Assembly: GCA_016839425.1 (NCBI GenBank)
Contig: JAEOUI010000378.1
Span: forward strand, 1 to 16,983
Reading direction: 5' to 3'
From: Promethearchaeota archaeon
Lineage (GTDB): Archaea; Asgardarchaeota; Lokiarchaeia; Sigynarchaeales; SOKP01
DNA length: 16,983 bases
Shown here: positions 13,919-16,983 of the stretch, in pieces
Layout: each line of letters opens with the position of its first letter
Position numbering within the stretch: the first letter of the stretch is position 1
The notes under the pieces: model-generated
Database searches by the model: none
Told to the model about the DNA's origin: nothing
What the model saw: the letters and a program-made list of their open reading frames with translations, nothing else
Made by a program: the position numbers and the translations under genes

Positions 13919-14482
13919 ATGATTTTATTCATTCTATCCATCGTTTTAATAATAGCAGGGATATTTCTGGTAATTGGAGAAATCGTTTCAGAAGAAGTTG
14001 ATTTTTTTGGACCAGCAGCGATTTTTTGCTTGGTTATTGGAACAATAACGTGGTTTGTTTCCAATTCAATAGCAATTATTAAGCCCATGGAGTTATTCGT
14101 GGTTGTTACAACGCTAATTTTATCAATTGTAATCATTTTTTCTGGTTTTTCAATATTCATAACAATAAAAATGATAAAAGCAAGGAACGCGCCAACGACA
14201 GACCAGGAATTTATTGGCGGAATTGGAAAGGCTGTAAAGCTTATCACTAAGACTAAGGACGGATATATTAAATACAAAGGAGAATTATGGAAAGCAGGTT
14301 CAGATTACAGAATCACCCCAAAGCAAAAAGTTACTGTCATGAAGAAAGAAGGTCTTCGCGTGCAGGTTGAACCACTAAAAATTCCTAGCATCCTTTATTG
14401 TCCACATTGTGGTGAAAAAATGGGTGAAGAAGCGATTATTTGTAGCAAATGTGGAGAAGAATTGGCAAACCCAACAACATGA
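13919..14482 (+). CDS. NfeD-like membrane protein with C-terminal zinc ribbon
   Basis: A 187-residue partner of the upstream SPFH protein. Two or three hydrophobic helices (about 2-20, 32-54, 58-84) are followed by an OB-fold typical of NfeD C-terminal domains (GIGKAVKLI, then GYIKYKGELWKAGSDYRI and KVTVMKKEGLRVQVEPL, about 101-153). The protein ends in a zinc ribbon, CPHCGEKMGEEAIICSKCGEEL, with Cys161, Cys164, Cys175 and Cys178. It lacks the N-terminal ClpP-type protease of long NfeD proteins and so belongs to the short membrane type. The ending zinc ribbon is an unusual addition to this family in my knowledge. It should act in the membrane with the SPFH scaffold. The ATG lies 56 nt after the SPFH stop, probably in one operon. 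Its stop is 44 nt from the end of the convergent kinase gene. Confidence 0.88.
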   Translation: MILFILSIVLIIAGIFLVIGEIVSEEVDFFGPAAIFCLVIGTITWFVSNSIAIIKPMELFVVVTTLILSIVIIFSGFSIFITIKMIKARNAPTTDQEFIGGIGKAVKLITKTKDGYIKYKGELWKAGSDYRITPKQKVTVMKKEGLRVQVEPLKIPSILYCPHCGEKMGEEAIICSKCGEELANPTT

Positions 14483-14526
14483 TTACAAACCTCCATATTA
14501 ATGAGCTCAGTGTTATAAACGAAAAG

Positions 14527-16035
14527 TTATTTCTTATTGTACTTGCATGATGTTTGCTTTGGTATTAAAACGATAAAGTTTGACCCTTGAGAGGGGTCTC
14601 TGTAGACTCGGTCTTCCACCAATACCTTGCCCTGATAGCTTTCCAGTATTTTTTTTACAAGAGTGAGTCCAAAACCCAATCCCTTTCCGCCCTTTAAAGA
14701 AGCGTTCCCTTCTTGGAATATTTGCTTCTTATTCTCTTCAGGGACGCCAATTCCGTTGTCGAGAAATTCAATCTTTACATAATCTATATCCTTCAACGAT
14801 TCTGAGGATATTTTAATCGATATTTCAACGAGAGCATTATCGTTATATTTAACTGCGTTCATAATGATGTTTTCAAAAACATTAACGAGCAATTCGTTTG
14901 CTTGAGCAAAAAAGAGGTTTCCATCAAACTTGACATTGATGTCAATCTTCGTGTTTTGAAATCCTTCTTTAACAAACTTGATCGCGCTTCTTAAAGCATC
15001 ACAGACATCAACGGATTCAGGAGTAAAATATTGAGTCTCTATTTCAGATAATCTCCTTACATTAGAGACTAATAAGGTACCACGCACTATTTGTTCTTTC
15101 ATCATTTTTACTAGGTTTTCAAGTTCATCTGATTTTTTAGAGTCGTTTTGAAAAAGCGTAAAAAGCGATAGAGATGTTTGGATGATATGAAGGATGTTAT
15201 TTATATCGTGTGTAAAAAGGTTTTTGTAAAAATTTTCCTTTTCAAAGGCCTTTTTCAACTTTTCTTCAGCCTTTTTTTTTTCAGTTATATCTCGGGCAAT
15301 TATAAGATCCTTTTTCTCTCCTTTATTATCAGTAAATCTCTTGCCTCTCACTTCTAACCATATTTTTGATTGGTCTCGCACATGAACAGTTTCGTATTCA
15401 AACTCAATTTCATCAACAGGCTGACTTGGACGCAATAATTCTTTAACCTCCTTTATGTTAGAGGAAGCAAACATTGTCCATTTTTTCCCGACGAAATATT
15501 CGGGCATCTCTCCAGTTACAGAATATACTTGAGGCGTTATATAAGTGATGATGCCTTTCATGTCGATTTCTGCAATAATATCAGATGTATATTGGAGAAG
15601 ATTTTCGTATTTTTCGACATATTCCTTGAGTTCTTGCTCATATTCTCTCTGAACTGTTAGATCGCTTAAAACAGCCATTGGGACAATCTTATCATTCAAC
15701 CTTACAAGAGCACACTTCAAGGAAACATGAATGTGATGCCCATCTTTATGTCGTAATCGAAAATTTGTAGAGATACATTTTTTAGAATCGATCACTTTTT
15801 TTAGCTTTTTTCTTAGCTCTAGAACATCTTCGGGATGCACATGATCGAGAATTGATGTTTCAAGGATTTCCTCGGATTTATATCCCGATATATCAAACAT
15901 TTTAGGGCTGATAAAAACCATGGCGAGTTCTGAATCTATCTCCATGATCACATCCGCAATGTTCTTGATAATGAATTCAATGCCATCCATTTGAATATCC
16001 TTAAGCTGGTTTTTATTGAACGCTACGATTATCAC
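14527..16035 (-). CDS. Soluble PAS-PAS sensor histidine kinase 2
   Basis: A 502-residue cytosolic histidine kinase. Two PAS domains (about 16-130, with FISPKMFDISGYKSEEI and HPED; and about 143-253, with YITPQVYSVTG) precede a short coiled linker (EKKKAEEKLKKAFEKE). The H-box FYKNLFTHDINN has His276. The ATPase domain has N-box FENIIMNAVKYN (387-398), G1 EFLDNGIGVP (423-432) and G2 GGKGLGFGLTLV (449-460). No membrane segment, receiver domain or neighbouring response regulator is present. The start is a GTG at 16035; the ATG at 15990 (residue 16) is a good alternative, since the PAS domain begins there. A TATA-like CTTTTTATATG (16111-16101, minus strand) predicts a leader of about 46 nt. The C-terminal part shares DNA-level near-identity with kinase 1; the input domains differ. 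Confidence 0.92.
   Translation of the reverse strand: MIIVAFNKNQLKDIQMDGIEFIIKNIADVIMEIDSELAMVFISPKMFDISGYKSEEILETSILDHVHPEDVLELRKKLKKVIDSKKCISTNFRLRHKDGHHIHVSLKCALVRLNDKIVPMAVLSDLTVQREYEQELKEYVEKYENLLQYTSDIIAEIDMKGIITYITPQVYSVTGEMPEYFVGKKWTMFASSNIKEVKELLRPSQPVDEIEFEYETVHVRDQSKIWLEVRGKRFTDNKGEKKDLIIARDITEKKKAEEKLKKAFEKENFYKNLFTHDINNILHIIQTSLSLFTLFQNDSKKSDELENLVKMMKEQIVRGTLLVSNVRRLSEIETQYFTPESVDVCDALRSAIKFVKEGFQNTKIDINVKFDGNLFFAQANELLVNVFENIIMNAVKYNDNALVEISIKISSESLKDIDYVKIEFLDNGIGVPEENKKQIFQEGNASLKGGKGLGFGLTLVKKILESYQGKVLVEDRVYRDPSQGSNFIVLIPKQTSCKYNKK
14584..14775 (-). repeat. Inverted near-identical segment, copy 2 (in kinase 2)
   Basis: This is the partner of 12731-12922. Positions 14775-14747 are identical to 12731-12759, and 14695-14584 differ at 4 of 112 positions from 12811-12922. 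The two copies are inverted and 1661 nt apart, with the SPFH and NfeD genes between them. Confidence 0.85.
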
Positions 16036-16439
16036 CCGCTATTGATTCGGAAAATTCGTGATCGAACTTGGTTTCAATGTTTATTGATAGTGCAGACCTG
16101 CATATAAAAAGTAAGGTTTTTTAGTTTTATTCTTCCTTTTAACACGAACATAATATTAATATAAAATATATTTTCATATAAGTAAAGACCAAATTTTATC
16201 CGTATTATTTTTAAGAACGCAAGTTTATGGTTATCAAGAAATTCTGTATGTGAATTTGAACGATTATTAGTAATTTAATAAAATTCACATTAAAAAATAA
16301 AACATCAAAAAGATTTTTTTCAATTAAGACATCATTTAAAATAGATAGTAAGATAAAATTAATTGAGTCTCTTTATTTAAGTAAAATAGGATACAACTAT
16401 CATTTATTGACAATAGATTTTAATAAAAATAATATCATC
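16036..16439. other. Intergenic region between divergent kinase 2 and UvrD genes
   Basis: About 400 nt of very AT-rich sequence between two divergent genes. It contains the TATA-like box of kinase 2 (16101-16111), a possible TATA box for the helicase (CTTTATTTAAG near 16370-16380) and one inverted repeat (16248-16290). I see no open reading frame with protein character and no GC-rich RNA-like patch. Confidence 0.5.
16248..16290. repeat. 10-bp inverted repeat with 23-nt spacer
   Basis: ATGTGAATTT (16248-16257) is exactly complementary to AAATTCACAT (16281-16290). It lies between divergent promoters. It could be a pair of regulator half-sites or a weak hairpin; the AT-rich background makes chance possible. 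Confidence 0.3.
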
Positions 16440-16983
16440 GTGAACGAAAGAGAACAGATCGACGAAGAGCATGTATTTGAGTTCTTCGATGACGGCATGG
16501 AGAAAAATTTCGATAATAACGCAGTAGTTACCCAGGATCACTACGAATCGGTTGATTTTGAAACTGATCTCAATGAAGAACAGCTTGAAATCGTGAATAA
16601 CCTTAAAGGTCCAATGCTCGTTATTGCTGGTGCAGGTTCAGGAAAAACCAGAACCATAGTATATTCCGTCGCTAAATTATTACTTAATGGAATAAAGCCA
16701 AGCGAGATAATGTTAGTAACTTTCACGAACAAGGCAGCAAGCGAGATGATAAGACGAGTCGAATCGCTCCTTGGTAAGCGCCCAAAAGGAATTTGGGCAG
16801 GAACATTTCATTCGATTGCCAATAGATTTCTAAGGATCTATTCAGAAACAGCAGGCCTGAAACCAAATTACACGATAATGGACGACAGCGACTCAAAAGC
16901 GCTAATGAAGATTTCAATCGCTGCGTCTAATGTAAGAGAGTTAAAAGAACGGTTCCCAACAGCTTCAATGGCCAAGGATATTC
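16440..16983 (+). CDS. UvrD/Rep-type SF1 DNA helicase, 5' part only
   Basis: The first 181 residues of an ATP-dependent 3'-5' DNA helicase of the UvrD/PcrA/Rep family, acting in repair or replication. After an acidic, poorly conserved N-terminus (about 1-40) come the Q-motif LNEEQLEIV (45-53), Walker A AGAGSGKT (63-70), motif Ia VTFTNKAASEM (91-101) and motif Ib AGTFHSIANRFLR (about 118-130). Downstream motifs lie beyond the window. It is a different protein from the NERD helicase: it has no nuclease domain and its Walker A differs (AGAGSGKT against GVAGSGKT). The start is uncertain: the GTG at 16440 is used here, while an in-frame TTG at 16407 would fit a possible TATA box near 16375 slightly better. 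Base composition resembles its neighbours. Confidence 0.93.
   Translation, partial: MNEREQIDEEHVFEFFDDGMEKNFDNNAVVTQDHYESVDFETDLNEEQLEIVNNLKGPMLVIAGAGSGKTRTIVYSVAKLLLNGIKPSEIMLVTFTNKAASEMIRRVESLLGKRPKGIWAGTFHSIANRFLRIYSETAGLKPNYTIMDDSDSKALMKISIAASNVRELKERFPTASMAKDI

Noticed and set aside
13801..14277. 158-residue minus-strand reading frame
   Set aside because: Antisense to the end of the SPFH gene and most of the NfeD gene, both supported by family motifs; the hydrophobic product is a mirror of the NfeD membrane helices.

Overview
The window looks like chromosomal DNA from a low-GC (roughly one-third G+C) archaeon. Evidence for archaea: many start codons sit about 22-30 nt downstream of TATA-like boxes with no Shine-Dalgarno sequence (leaderless transcription); T-tract terminators rather than hairpins follow several genes; and the gene types fit (DUF3795 Cys-rich protein, SPFH/NfeD pair, cytosolic PAS histidine kinases with an HDxNN H-box, zinc-finger proteins of unknown role). 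The style of the kinases and of the zinc-finger/coiled-coil proteins is most like Asgard (Lokiarchaeia-type) archaea, but this is an impression from the proteins, not a proven placement. No mobile element, tRNA or rRNA was seen.

Left part (1-3700). An ABC transporter ATPase runs off the left edge on the minus strand. Divergent from it is a complete NERD-nuclease/UvrD-type helicase fusion (991-2796). Its 3' end overlaps a convergent small DUF4313-like gene, which is followed on the minus strand by a DUF3795 Cys-rich gene.

Middle (3700-9200). A run of six plus-strand genes encodes proteins without firm functions: a zinc-finger protein, two tandem paralogues with a winged-helix/coiled-coil/winged-helix appearance, a 7-TM protein, a coiled-coil protein and a His-rich ~10-TM protein. 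Most have their own TATA box, so this is a neighbourhood of separately transcribed genes rather than a classical operon. It is the least explained part of the window.

9200-11200. A small ribbon-helix-helix regulator (minus) is followed by a GC-rich island of about 130 nt that can form several helices, probably a structured RNA or 5' leader. Next are a CaCA-family cation exchanger with altered ion-site residues in its first repeat, and a 64-residue Cys-rich protein.

Right part (11300-16983). Two soluble PAS histidine kinases in opposite orientation bracket an SPFH (stomatin-like)/NfeD membrane pair. The kinases share an inverted stretch near their 3' ends that is almost identical at the DNA level although the rest of the proteins has diverged, suggesting gene conversion. 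The SPFH gene has no AUG, GUG or UUG in front of its membrane anchor; an AUA codon lies at ideal distance from a strong Shine-Dalgarno sequence. The window ends inside the 5' part of a second UvrD/Rep-type helicase gene.
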